A DNA stretch of 64,000 nucleotides from Cheilinus undulatus (lineage: Eukaryota > Chordata > Actinopteri > Labriformes > Labridae), in the NCBI RefSeq assembly GCF_018320785.1, contig NC_054886.1:10353207-10417206 (forward strand), read 5' to 3'. A program made the translations under genes and the position numbers. Positions 12,101 through 21,943 of the stretch are shown piece after piece. The notes below the pieces were generated by a model. It made no database searches and was not told where the DNA came from. It saw only the letters and a list, made by a program, of their open reading frames with translations. The number at the start of each line of letters is the position of its first letter. The first letter of the stretch is position 1.

Positions 12101-15100
12101 ATGAATAAATAAATGATTTTCTGTTTTTTTTTTTTTATGTGCGTATCAGCTCAGAGCCTGTCTGGGGATGCAGATTGTGGCGTGTGTGGCGTCCGTCTTC
12201 AACATGATCACCACTCTGATCAAAATGGAGATGCAGTACTTTTACTGCTGGCACTACAGCTACGACAACAGCACTATACACATCGGAGAGATCTGCCACA
12301 TGATCGATGTGAGTTACACCGGTTTAAATTTAATATGAATGATGATGGTGGTGTTTTTGAGGATTATAAGAGTTCAAACTTGTTTTTTTAATCTGTAGAT
12401 AGAGACTGATTTCCTGTTAACGCATGTCGAGAAAAAGGCTTTCAATACTTTTCAAAACTAGATGCTTTAAAACACCACAATCTCTGACTGGTAGTATTAG
12501 ATATTGTCACAACTTTAAAGGCTATATCTACATTTGTCCTTCATGGGATGCCCATAGTAGACAAATAATTCCATTAACATTTGTGGACAAACTCCTGCAT
12601 GCAATGACTGAAATAGAGAGGTATCTGCTGCAGACCTCTGTGGTGGGACCTCTACAATGGAGCGACCTCCGCTGTGGGGCAGAAAGTGATGTACTAACCC
12701 TCCTTGGTTTTCCTTAGGCTATGTTCACACCGCAGGCCTTAATGCTCAATTCTGATCTTTTCTCAGATCTGATTTTTTTTGTTTGCCTGTTCACACTGCA
12801 GTCAACTTCCAAAAGATCAGATACGTATCTGATGTAGAACCACTTACGAAAGTGGCCTGAATCTGATTCGAAACGGTCAGATTCAATGTGACTTGCGCTG
12901 TTCACACTGTCAGAGAAAAATCAGATACGAGTCACATGTGAGCAAATAAATCAGATTCAGGTCACTTTCAACTGCAGTGTGAACGTAGCTTTAGTTTCGT
13001 GGGTGTTATTTTTAATTTTATCCCCTAACACTAACCTTTAGGGTTCAGGTGCCTAACCCTAACCCTTTTTGGGTTTTCCTTAGTTTGGTGGGTGTTATTT
13101 TTAGTTTTATCTCCCTCCCCCTAACCCTAACCTTTAGGGTCTGGTTGCCTAACCCTCTGTGGGGTTTCCTTAGTTTGTTGGGTAATATTTGTTATTTTAC
13201 CCCCGTAACTGCTGCCCCCGCGACCCGATCTCGGATAAGCGGAAGAAGATGGATGGATGGATGGTCCCCTGTAACCCTAACCTTTAGGTTGGGGTACCTA
13301 ACCCTTACCCTTTTGGGGTTTTCCCTAGTTTATGGTAGTAGTAAATTTAAATGCATGCCGCTCAGCTAATTTTCGATTTTTATTCATAAAATTCTGCTGT
13401 TGTGAAAAATAGCTACCTACCATTAACTCTGACGGCGAGTGGAAAAACATACCGCTTTGCCCCTTGTCTGCAGCTGGCTGTCCCACCAAGGAGATCTGCC
13501 ACCAGATCCTCTTGTTAAAATGCACAAATGCATAGGCAATATTTTAGTAATGAAACACTGCCTATGATTTTGGATCTCGACATGCTCTCTCTTTTGATTA
13601 AAATCTAAGATAATGTAGTTTCTGTAGTTTTTCTGATAGAACCAATCATTAAAAATATGTAGATTTGATCATTTAAAAGGCATGGGATTTCAGAGGAGAG
13701 AACCTTTTGACAACCTAAGTGTACAAAAACTGGCGTTGTCGGCAGGATGTCAACAAAACATGAACCCTGCAGCGGTTCAACAAACGCTAAGTGTTATAAG
13801 GATGAATTCTTAAAGAAATGAATAGGAAACAAACAGGCCTTGCTCAACACAACATGGAAATTTCTTTCATGTAGCTAATCTAAAAAAAATGGTCTTTTTT
13901 TAACTCTAGAGCTACGTGGATAAATCTATACCTGGAACCTCATGTTTTGTGTTGTATATTCTCTTCTTTCTTCAGAACACACAGTCTCATTTCTACGCTG
14001 AGGGCGTGGTCATTCAGGTCACCTTGTTGGCCATCTCTGTGACGCTGGCCAGTTACTGCTGTAAGGTGGCCAACTGCTGCGCTCCAGCTCCAAAAGTGGT
14101 GAGTGAGATCTGATGATAACTCTAGAGGTTTAATAGAAGAGGGAATCATGAAAAGGAATGAGCTAAAAGAGGAAAGTGAAATTTTAAAAAAGAGAAAAAA
14201 TAAGAAATAGTTATTGGGAAGAAAAACGATAAATAGATGAAACCTCCACCCAAACAAACAAACAAACCCTCTACCACGGGGTCTGAAGGTTTTTCTACAC
14301 AGAATTGCAGAGGGGAAATCATCAGCCAGCTCCCAATTAAGGGCCTGGGGGCCACTGAGTCAGGGTCAGTCCTGTGTCACAAGAATAAGAGAAACAAAAA
14401 TGACTAAAACCTGCAAAAAGAGAAATGGCAATAAAGAGGAAGAGCGGGCTGGAGTCCAGGGATTAATATTTACTATCTCCATCTCCAACATAATCCTCTC
14501 GGTTTTGGGTGGCATGGTTTCCTGTTGTCAAACAAGCAGGAAGGCAGGCAGAGTAACCGGTGATATAACCAGCATAGAAAACACATTGCCACCTACTGTT
14601 TGGGTGGAGTATTATAGGTTGTTTCCACCGAGCAGTTCGGTTCAGTTTGGTGCAGGACGGCACGCTTTTTTTTGTCGTTTCCATAGAGAAAGGGTCCCAA
14701 AAAAATTAACCGTACCGTCCCACTTTTCGGCACCCTTCTGTAGCGGTGCCAATCTGACCTAACCATACCAAAAAGGTGGAGCTACACACAACAATAGGGG
14801 CTGCACTGACGTCACATCAGCTGCTCGCCTCCAGGCTTCAAAGACGGAAGTCTGCTGTGAGAAGCGGGCGAAAACGGGAGAAAAATGGATTTTAAGAATG
14901 CAAAGCAGAACCTGAAGGCTCACATCAGCCTGATCCATCCGCGATGGATGAGAAACTAAATTAATGCTGAAGTTTTGTGAATACGAAGCTTTTGAACAGT
15001 TCATTCTCATCAGTAACTAGTTATTAATCTACGGCTTATGTTAGATAACCTGTGAAAACATCGCTCTGTGGTTGTTTAACGGGCTCCTAAAACTTCAGGC

Positions 15101-15732
15101 TGCAGACTATTTTTAAACGAGATCAGCGCACCCCGGATCTCTGACTTAATCTAGCTTGATTTTAACACCAGCTGAACTTTAACTTTATTTTGAATGCGGC
15201 AAATTCTCACAGTACAGCTCTGAACTTTCATATTTTGTCATATAAACTGTTCTAGACTAGATATATTCACATATTAACGTAGCATTACGACTTAAACCGT
15301 CTCTATACACGTATTCCATCAGCTGAGGATCTTTACTGACAGCGGTTAACATCATTAGGATGTAGTTATTTTTTTAAAAGGACTTTCAGCTGAAATAAAG
15401 CTGTTTACTGCTTATTCCCGACTGATTTCTGTCACTAATCCTTTCTATAACTCTGCAGCTGGAACAGCTGACTCACGCTGTCTGTGACTTTACATGCATG
15501 CTTTCACAGCCCCGCCCACCCAAGTGAGAGCACGGGTGTCTGTGGAAACGCAAACTATTTGGGCGTTTAGCGTACCAAACCATACCAAACTGAACTGAAT
15601 CAAACCGGACATGATGGAAACACGGCTTTACATAGCTACGTGGCACTTCATGGCACAAGTACACTATATGGACAAAAGTATTTGGCCACATATGTTAATT
15701 TTGAATTCAGGTGTTTTAATCAGACCTGTGTC

Positions 15733-15777
<45 letters not shown>

Positions 15778-16453
15778 TGCTTAACAAATTTATTAGACCA
15801 CCTGTCATATTTGTCTCAAAGACCATCCAGCATCATGAAGGGCTTTAATGCGGACTCTTTCATTTTCACTGAGCTCTCCACGTTTACCATTTTGAACAGG
15901 AATGAGGAATTTCAAACTGAATTCATCTTTTTATATCCACTGGGCTTCTCTGAGAAGTCAGAAATTAATCAAGGATAACATTAAACCACTAAAACTATTT
16001 TTTTCTGTTCAGGAATGCAAGTAAATACCTATCATTTGACATATTAATCAAGAAATATAAATAATGTGCTTTACTATTTTTTCAGTTTTTTTGTAAATCA
16101 GTATATTTGAAAATTCATGGATAACAATAATAATTATAATTTAGCATTAAAATATCATTTGGGTTAAAGAGCTTCTACATATTGGTGTATTAACCATTGC
16201 AGAAACATAAAAAATGATTTTGGTAATTACCAATGCTGTTAACTTAGGGCAGCTGTTGCATAAACCTTACTTTGGGTGGTGGTCTAATAAATTTGTTAAG
16301 CACTGTATATCGTTAAAAAAAAAAAAAAAAAAAAAAAATTAACTGCATGTTTGTCTACAACAAATTTTCTGCAGATAAAAATAAGATATTTGTCTTAATT
16401 TTTTGTCCTCTCAGCCCGTGATCACTGTTCAAGCTCCACCTGTGCAACAGTGA
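9186..16453 (+). CDS. MS4A-family four-span membrane protein, 204 aa
   Basis: Seven coding exons splice in phase: 9186-9192, 9400-9521, 11162-11272, 11487-11540, 12150-12308, 13976-14098 and 16415-16453. The start lies in a good Kozak context (GAGACCATGG). After a polar N-terminal tail comes the family hallmark PKFLGVTQI (residues 40-48). Four hydrophobic segments follow, at about 44-64, 72-93, 99-122 and 159-181. The long loop between segments 3 and 4 has two cysteines and an N-S-T glycosylation sequon at 138-140. The C-terminal end has four cysteines near the membrane, possible acylation sites, and a short proline-rich tail. MS4A proteins act as plasma-membrane or endosomal adaptors, often in leukocytes; the ligand of this one is unknown. 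Which MS4A subgroup it belongs to cannot be told here. Confidence 0.85.
9835..10480. repeat. Degenerate AT-rich tract in MS4A intron 2
   Basis: Phrases such as TTTTAATCTCATAATTTTG recur loosely. This is the same sequence style as the tract at 7440-8560. It carries no exon and no recognisable transposon end. Confidence 0.5.
10592..10810. repeat. 50-bp tandem repeat, about 4.4 copies, in MS4A intron 2
   Basis: Copies start at 10592, 10642, 10692, 10742 and 10792, an exact 50-bp spacing. Each copy begins CATCCTTT, contains AAACATTCCAGCCTTGCC and ends TTTAAAGATGATGC. Copies differ by a few substitutions, so the expansion is fairly young compared with the surrounding decayed tract. Confidence 0.9.
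11758..11851. mobile_element. End fragment of a Tc1/mariner-like repeat
   Basis: The segment carries GTGATTGATTTATAAAATCA, then AATTCAAGGGGGTCAATGC and a closing ACTGTATG. A matching end lies at about 24530-24605, where it closes a longer element. Only one end was recognised here, in MS4A intron 4. Confidence 0.5.
12717..12990. mobile_element. PIF/Harbinger-type MITE, 274 bp, with TTA target duplication
   Basis: The ends GGCTATGTTCACACCGCAG and, in reverse complement, AGCTACGTTCACACTGCAG form terminal inverted repeats. TTA is present on both sides (12714-12716 and 12991-12993). The empty site is visible in neighbouring units of the host array, which read straight through TTTTCCTTAGTTTGG, so the boundaries are firm. 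A 3-bp TTA duplication is typical of PIF/Harbinger elements. No transposase is encoded. Confidence 0.85.
13209..13264 (+). mobile_element. Short retroposon 3' tail ending in a GATG repeat
   Basis: The stretch reads CTGCCCCCGCGACCCGATCT, then GGATAAGCGGAAGAAG and (ATGG)n. This is the common fish retroposon 3' end also seen, older, at 6503-6613. It enlarges one unit of the 96-bp array by about 53 bp. Confidence 0.7.
14617..15626. mobile_element. Non-autonomous DNA transposon, ~1 kb, with long imperfect inverted ends
   Basis: The left end reads GTTTCCACCGAGCAG and then CGGTTCAGTTTGGT. The right end, reverse-complemented, reads GTTTCCATCATGTCC and then a GTTCAGTTTGGT block. The interior shows no transposase frame. 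I could not settle the target duplication, so the superfamily (hAT is likely) is a guess. It fills much of MS4A intron 6. Confidence 0.6.
15659..15735. mobile_element. Tc1-type terminal repeat fragment
   Basis: ACACTATATGGACAAAAGTA followed by TTTGGCCAC closely matches the well-known fish Tc1-type MITE end that begins CACTATATGGACAAAAGTAT. The matching second end was not found, so this is a truncated copy. Confidence 0.6.
15736..15774. repeat. (TA)n microsatellite
   Basis: About 19 TA dinucleotides in an uninterrupted run. It directly abuts the Tc1/mariner-type MITE at 15775, which inserts at TA. Confidence 0.95.
15775..16305. mobile_element. Tc1/mariner-type MITE, 531 bp, with near-perfect ends and TA flanks
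   Basis: The left end CAGTGCTTAACAAATTTATT continues AGACCACC and is matched without a break by the reverse complement of the right end. This gives terminal inverted repeats of at least 28 bp. TA lies directly outside both ends. The interior is AT-rich and non-coding. The intact ends suggest a young copy. It is in MS4A intron 6, about 110 bp before the last exon. Confidence 0.88.
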
Positions 16454-17283
16454 GGATGCAGACGACGGATAAGGCTACGTAATGAAGTAACATGAGTGTC
16501 AGATGTGAATTTAATCAATGTTTTTATACTAACACTGAGTCAACTGATCCAATGAATATATGTAAGACATCATTTTTAGCACCAACCACAAAAATCATTA
16601 TAATCACATCTGCCATTTTTTCTTATTTTTAAACCTTGTTAATGTTTTTAATCATTGTGTCCTACTGTTTCCTGCACCAAACAGATAAATCACATGTAGA
16701 GACTAGTTTGAAAACATAATATAATGTTTAGCCTGTAGAGGTATATATTATTCTCCAGATGTGGAGGAGACCAAAAACAGAGTTTAAAGGAGGGCAGATA
16801 TTTGACTAACATTCATCACACAAGTTTGTCTTTGTTTACTGCATCTTTAGCTCATTTGTCCTCATGATGGCTAACATATTTGTCTTAAAAATGTATAAGA
16901 TGACGCAAGTTTTGGTTTTAAAGCTTGTTCTGATGTCCCCTAGTGGTGTAAGTAAAGCAAAAAGTGCAGTTTTACATAAGTCCTTTTTTACACCAGTCTG
17001 AAGGGGCAAACACCTGAATAATGAACAGGTTGATATTAAAGGGAAGGTCCACTATTTCAAAGATTTATCAGGTACGAAACTTAAGAAGTCTTTGATGTAA
17101 TTGCATTTTGCAGGAAAAAAATCTGTACGAATTTATGAAAATTGAGCCGATACTTATCTACTGATTTATGAATGTAAAAGGCGTAACATGGCTTTTTATT
17201 CATCTGTGCCAATACACATTTTGTAATTCTACATGACATGTAGGTTTTTATTCATAATTATCCAACTTTTTGATTTTATACTG

Positions 17284-17289
17284 AATAAA
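17284..17289 (+). terminator. Possible poly(A) signal of the MS4A gene
   Basis: An AATAAA lies about 830 bp after the stop codon. No closer canonical signal was noticed, so this is a weak assignment by position only. Confidence 0.3.
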
Positions 17290-17534
17290 ATATTTTTTTA
17301 AATCCCTAAAACCCTGTTTCATGGATGCCTTTTCATTTCTTTTCTTTTCATGTGACCAATTCTCACAGATTTCCATTAAAACAACAATGTGTAACAACTC
17401 CATGTAAAAACAAAGTCGATCTAAAAGTTGACAGACATGGAATCTGGACAGTCCACCGGATTGCACAGAAAGCATTCTGCTATATCTACTAAAAAAATCT
17501 GAACAAAAAAAGCTTCATATACAGTAACAAATAT

Positions 17535-17540
17535 TTTATT
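17535..17540 (-). terminator. Possible poly(A) signal of slx1
   Basis: AATAAA on the minus strand, about 240 bp past the slx1 stop. A second candidate lies at 17610-17615. Confidence 0.4.
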
Positions 17541-17779
17541 TGTAAAAAATGCATTAAAATGTTTCTTTACTACATATATTTAATAATTCAAACAATTTCA
17601 TGATCAGAATTTATTTAAAAAGTCTATAGAAAGATCCTAGAGTGATTTTTGAGCCTGTATGCAAGCTCCATTTCCATGTTCAGTATGAAAAGCATGCTCC
17701 AGCTCTCTGAAACAGTGTCCTGTAGCTACACAGTTCATCAGGAAGGAAACAGAAGTTCAGTTTTGCTGAATCCACTTCC

Positions 17780-20655
17780 TCAAATCTGCAGCTCATCAGC
17801 CCAGTGACTCTGGAGAGAGAAAAGGAAAAAGGCTTCAAATCATTCCTGAAAATCAACAATTTTGCAGTTGGCACTGGTGCAGAATGTTACTGCAAGTGTG
17901 GTTTTGTTTTATGTTTCTATGCAAACAAATCTAAAAATACAGACAGGTTTCATATTTTACTAGATATTTCACTGATCCCAACACTCACCTGGGAGTCCGA
18001 CACCCCGATCTCCTCCAGGTCTCCGAAGCAGCCGTGTTTGTGTCTGATAAGACTCCCCCACAGGACAGAGCGACAACATGATGGACACTCGCCCTCCACC
18101 GGCAGGAGGTGAGATGGCTCAGACTTCAGGAAGAGTTTAGCAAGACAGATCAGATGACTGCTCATGGAACAGGATGGGTGGAAACAGGTCAGCTTCTCCG
18201 ACACCTGAGGAAAATTAAAGATTTAAAAACCGCCAAGCTTCTCTCTACAAAAATCTAAAATCAGGATAACTTTCTACCTTAATGAGTCCTCTACAGAGAT
18301 AACATGGGGCTAAAATCAGAATGACCCTCTACCTTTACCAATCCTCTACAGAGGAAACACCGGGTCGTCTCCTCCTCGTCTCCTGTAGGCAGCTCCTGCT
18401 TCTTCTTTGCTCTCACGCTCCCAAAAGCGATGGGGATGTGTAGGGGCGGCTGCAGGCTCGGCTCAAACTCCATCCTGTACTCCTGTTTGAGCCAGCGGGC
18501 CGTCAGCGGCAGCCTGCTCCACGGCGCCACCCGTAGCATGTTGGAGACAACACGCCAGTGGAACTGCAAGCTGGACTCTTTTTTGGAGCGGCGGGAGACA
18601 TGGGAGAGACGGCGGGAGGAGTGAGGGTGCTGCCACGCCCATTCAAACTGCAATGATTAGGACAGAGTAAGGGTTATTAAAAAAAATCCTTAAACATTTC
18701 ATAGACAGGTCATTTAGAAAGTATTCAGACCCCTTTCATTTTTTTAGAGACCAAGAACCTGATGGTCACTCTGACTGAGCTTCAGAGATCCTGTGTGGAG
18801 ATGGGACGAAGTTCCAGAAGGACAACCATCACTGCCGCCCACCACTAATCCGGGCTTTATGGCAGAGTGGCAAGAAGGAGGACTCTCCTCAATGAAAAAC
18901 ACATGAAAGCCTGGCTGGAGTTCAAAAAAGCACCTGAAGGACTAGGAGACTGTGAGAAACCAGATTCTCTGGTCTGATGAAATCAAGATTAAACTGTTTG
19001 GACTCACTTCAAAACATTATGTCTGGAGGAAACCAGGCACTGCTCATCGCCTGACCTTTTTCTGAGGACTGGGGTATGTTTTATGTTTTTCCATGGCCCA
19101 CAGAAATTATTCATTACGAAGCTTTACTTTGAAATGTTGATGAATGCACAGCCATTAGTTATTTTCTTTTACTGGGCTAATGTTTATTAGCTCAATTTAG
19201 TATTAAAATACATAAATAAAGACAAAGTCCAGGTGAAAACATGTTCAGAGATTAGCCATTTAAGAAATGACTGATTATAACCATCAGAATTAAATGGTCT
19301 GTTTTTATGATACATCAGAACTGAAATATGCAGCAGCCACTAATGCTGAAAAATCTCCAAGTGAAGAAATCGTCTATAATCCTTTAAGATCAGATATGTC
19401 AGGTACTGTTGAGCCATAAAATTAAATCAGGGTCAAAAATAAAAACCAAAGTCCATTTAATGGATTTTATGATTTCCTAGAAAGGAGATTTAAAACTCTC
19501 AACAATCTGCTTAATGTTTAATCAGCAATATTTCTACGTTAGAATATTATGTAAATCTTATATTATGTCACCTTTTCTGTTAGGAACCAGAAGACACAAC
19601 AAATACAAGTAGTAATAATAATAATGGTCAATATTTGACATTAAGGGTTGTTACAATACCAGAATTTTAAAATTGAGAGATACCTCTTTGTAAAAACTAG
19701 TACAAATGCTGATGCCAGCATTCCAACAAAGCCATCCTTTTCTCTCAGGTCACATCTTCTACCCAATAATCAATCTCTGAATCAGCTTGAAAGCGTGGTA
19801 AATGCCAGCATTACATTGAGACAACAGAGGTAGGGCTGCATGATGTTGGATTTTTGATGATATCCAATGTGCCGATTTCTACAAATTAATTTTAGTCACT
19901 ACTGATATCGATACTGATAGTTGAATGTGGTTCAGACCTAAAAATTCAGTCCTTAAAACACACTATTAAAAGTTTCAGGCTGAACACATCGACAAATTCA
20001 GTCCTTTAAACAGACTTTAAACTGTAAGGGATGATGATGAACAAAAACAAAGACTTCAGCTGATGAAGGTCTGTTAGTCCTGACTCCTCACCAAGAATCC
20101 ACTGACTTATTTGTAAATATAGCCAACATTTACAGCAGACGTAGGCAGATTTTTAGAGCCAATATATACGTTGTAAATATCAGCAAAATTTTTCACAACT
20201 GCAGATACCAATATTATGCTAATAATATTGAATAATAAATGTAATATCATTCAATATTAATAGTATTGATTTTCCTTCTTAATTATCTATCTATCTATCT
20301 ATCTGAACAGATAAACATCTGTTATTAACACTGGCTCCTGCTCACCTTATTCACCAAGGGCCAATGTCTGCATCTGGTCAACTCTATTGACATCAATACC
20401 TGTTCAATACCACCACTAGGGCTGCACAATTTTGGCAAAGATGGTAATCAGAATTGTTTAGATTAACATTAAGATTACGTGTTAATTTTTAAGACTTTTG
20501 TGTTATTAAGGGTTTATTTTTAGAAAGAAAACAACATATATATATATATATATCCTGTAACTAATCTATTACTAAAACTAAATGGGGAATAATAATCTGA
20601 TCAGGTGTTTTTGGCACGCATCTGCCCCTAACAGTTTGCTGAACATGACCTAGAA

Positions 20656-20691
<36 letters not shown>

Positions 20692-21041
20692 CTATGCATT
20701 GTGAAATCAGCTGGAAAAATTCACTCACCCTCAGGGCAGCAATTTCCGACGGAAATCCGTGTATAATAAGGACCATCTCCCTGTACATAGACAAAGAAAT
20801 TAGTTGAATATATCTAGTTATGTAAATAATATACATATTATCCATCCTATCACTACTTCATATCCTACCATGGTCCTCTACCGCTCGTCCTCTTCGCTCC
20901 TCCTCGGTGCCTCCCGGCGTTGTGTTGTCCAATCCTCCGCTCTGGATTCACGGTAAAACCGATGTAGATACGCCCTTTGAATTTAGGATTAATACAGTAG
21001 AGCATGTAGACCCCAAAGAAGCTCTCTACCTCCACTACCAT
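17780..21041 (-). CDS. slx1: SLX1 structure-specific endonuclease catalytic subunit, 259 aa
   Basis: Five exons splice in phase on the minus strand: 20869-21041, 20729-20780, 18339-18647, 17989-18204 and 17780-17809. The protein opens [16 protein letters not shown], the start of a GIY-YIG nuclease domain, with GVY at 10-12, YIG at 26-28 and the RRIGQHN segment at 35-41. The expected catalytic Glu is E77 in [13 protein letters not shown]-type zinc module follows (C172, C175, C185, C190, H195, C198, C218, C221). With SLX4, SLX1 cuts Holliday junctions and flaps in the nucleus during repair and replication. The length is close to that of the human protein (about 275 aa). The zebrafish gene is named slx1b. 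It is divergent from bola2, as in other vertebrates. Confidence 0.96.
18712..19080. mobile_element. Tc1-like transposon remnant
   Basis: The left end GAAAGTATTCAGACCCCTTT is typical of fish Tc1-like terminal repeats. The following 300 bases hold decayed transposase sequence (for example AACCAGATTCTCTGGTCTGA followed by TGAAATCAAGA). The copy breaks off near 19080 and its right end is missing. It lies in slx1 intron 2. Confidence 0.7.
19820..20260. repeat. Copy of an interspersed repeat also present in pygm intron 1
   Basis: Phrases including AGGGCTGCATGATGTTGGAT and AAAGACTTCAGCTGATGAAG, followed by GGTCTGTTAGTCCTGACT, are matched at about 51540-51720 by AAAGACTCCAGCTGATGCAG and a similar continuation. 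The AGGGCTGCATGATG start is common in hAT-derived repeats, but ends and a target duplication were not defined. Confidence 0.5.
20284..20304. repeat. (ATCT)n microsatellite
   Basis: About five uninterrupted tetranucleotide copies in slx1 intron 2. Confidence 0.9.
20659..20686. repeat. (AC)14 microsatellite
   Basis: Fourteen AC dinucleotides in slx1 intron 2, 42 bp from exon 2 on the side of its splice donor. Confidence 0.95.
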
Positions 21042-21943
21042 GGTATTTATTCATTTAAACTGATGAAAGGTCAGAGAGAGCATCAGTGGAGAATACTACC
21101 AAAGGGAGCATTACACCACCGAACGGCCCGGTTAGCAATCAAAGCGCTGAACTGTAAACTGAGTGTTAAATCTTTGTAAAGTGTCACTACATATGCTTCT
21201 AGTAATACTTCCATCCTTACAGGTTGATTATTATTTGACTATTATTCCTCTATTAATATTTCGACATATCTCGAAACAAAGTTAGCCATAACTGAGTAGC
21301 AGTTGAGTTCTTCACTGTGTAAAATGTAAATATCAGCTGTTATAGTTGCCCCCAAATCTGCCTGACTAAAAATACGAAAACGAAACGATTCGCGGCAAGA
21401 TGTGAGATTTTTAAAAGCTTCAATCAGTATTAAATAATACAATAATATAATTTTATTTAAATAAAGAATATTAGAAACTCCTTTTTCCTATTACATTGAT
21501 CATTTTAAAAATATCTAGTCCGGTATTTCCTTAGCACTCCTAAAATCATGATTCGTTTCTTTAAACGCAACATCCCGCCCTTTGTACGTGTACGCCGCAT
21601 CTGATTGGCCAAAGCTTTTTGTACTTCAATGCGATTGGGTGTTCTATCGTCTTCTATGCTTCTGTGATATCATCTCCGTAGAGTAAGGTAGCCGAAACAA
21701 GCCAAACACCTCAAATACACAAATTTTGGTAATAATACGTCTTTAAATTTAAAGTTCAGACCATTAAAATGCGTTCATTGTATTTTAAAAAAATAAGTAG
21801 ACATTTATAATCTCTATTATGTCAAACGACTTCCGGTTTTACCATGCTATTACGGATCTGACTCAATGAAAACTACAGCATTAGCAGGTTTCCATCAGTT
21901 TTACTAACATTACCGTGTTTTATATTCATATATTTATACAGAC
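21042..21943. promoter_or_regulatory. Shared divergent promoter region of slx1 and bola2
   Basis: The two start codons face away from each other across 902 bp. Inverted CCAAT motifs (ATTGG) lie at 21604-21608 and 21634-21638. An ETS/GABP-type motif, ACTTCCGG, lies at 21829-21836. No TATA box was seen near bola2. This is the usual make-up of a housekeeping bidirectional promoter. Transcription start sites cannot be placed from sequence alone. Confidence 0.55.

Larger units (their letters stand above)
12690..13345. repeat. 96-bp tandem repeat, about four copies, rich in CCCTAACC, interrupted twice
   Basis: The phrase CCTAACCCT starts at 13052, 13148 and 13297. Each copy continues GGGTTTTCCTTAGTTTGGTG and then a TAACCTTTAGGGT block. 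The first spacing is 96 bp. The second is 149 bp because a retroposon tail of about 53 bp sits in that unit. The first unit is split by the MITE at 12717-12990. The CCCTAACC motifs resemble vertebrate telomere repeats, but they are embedded in a longer unit, so this is not a simple interstitial telomere block. The array lies in MS4A intron 5. Confidence 0.8.

Noticed and set aside
12113-12391. 92-codon plus-strand frame over MS4A exon 5
   Set aside because: It is out of frame with the spliced MS4A reading frame, which joins exons 4, 5 and 6 without a break.
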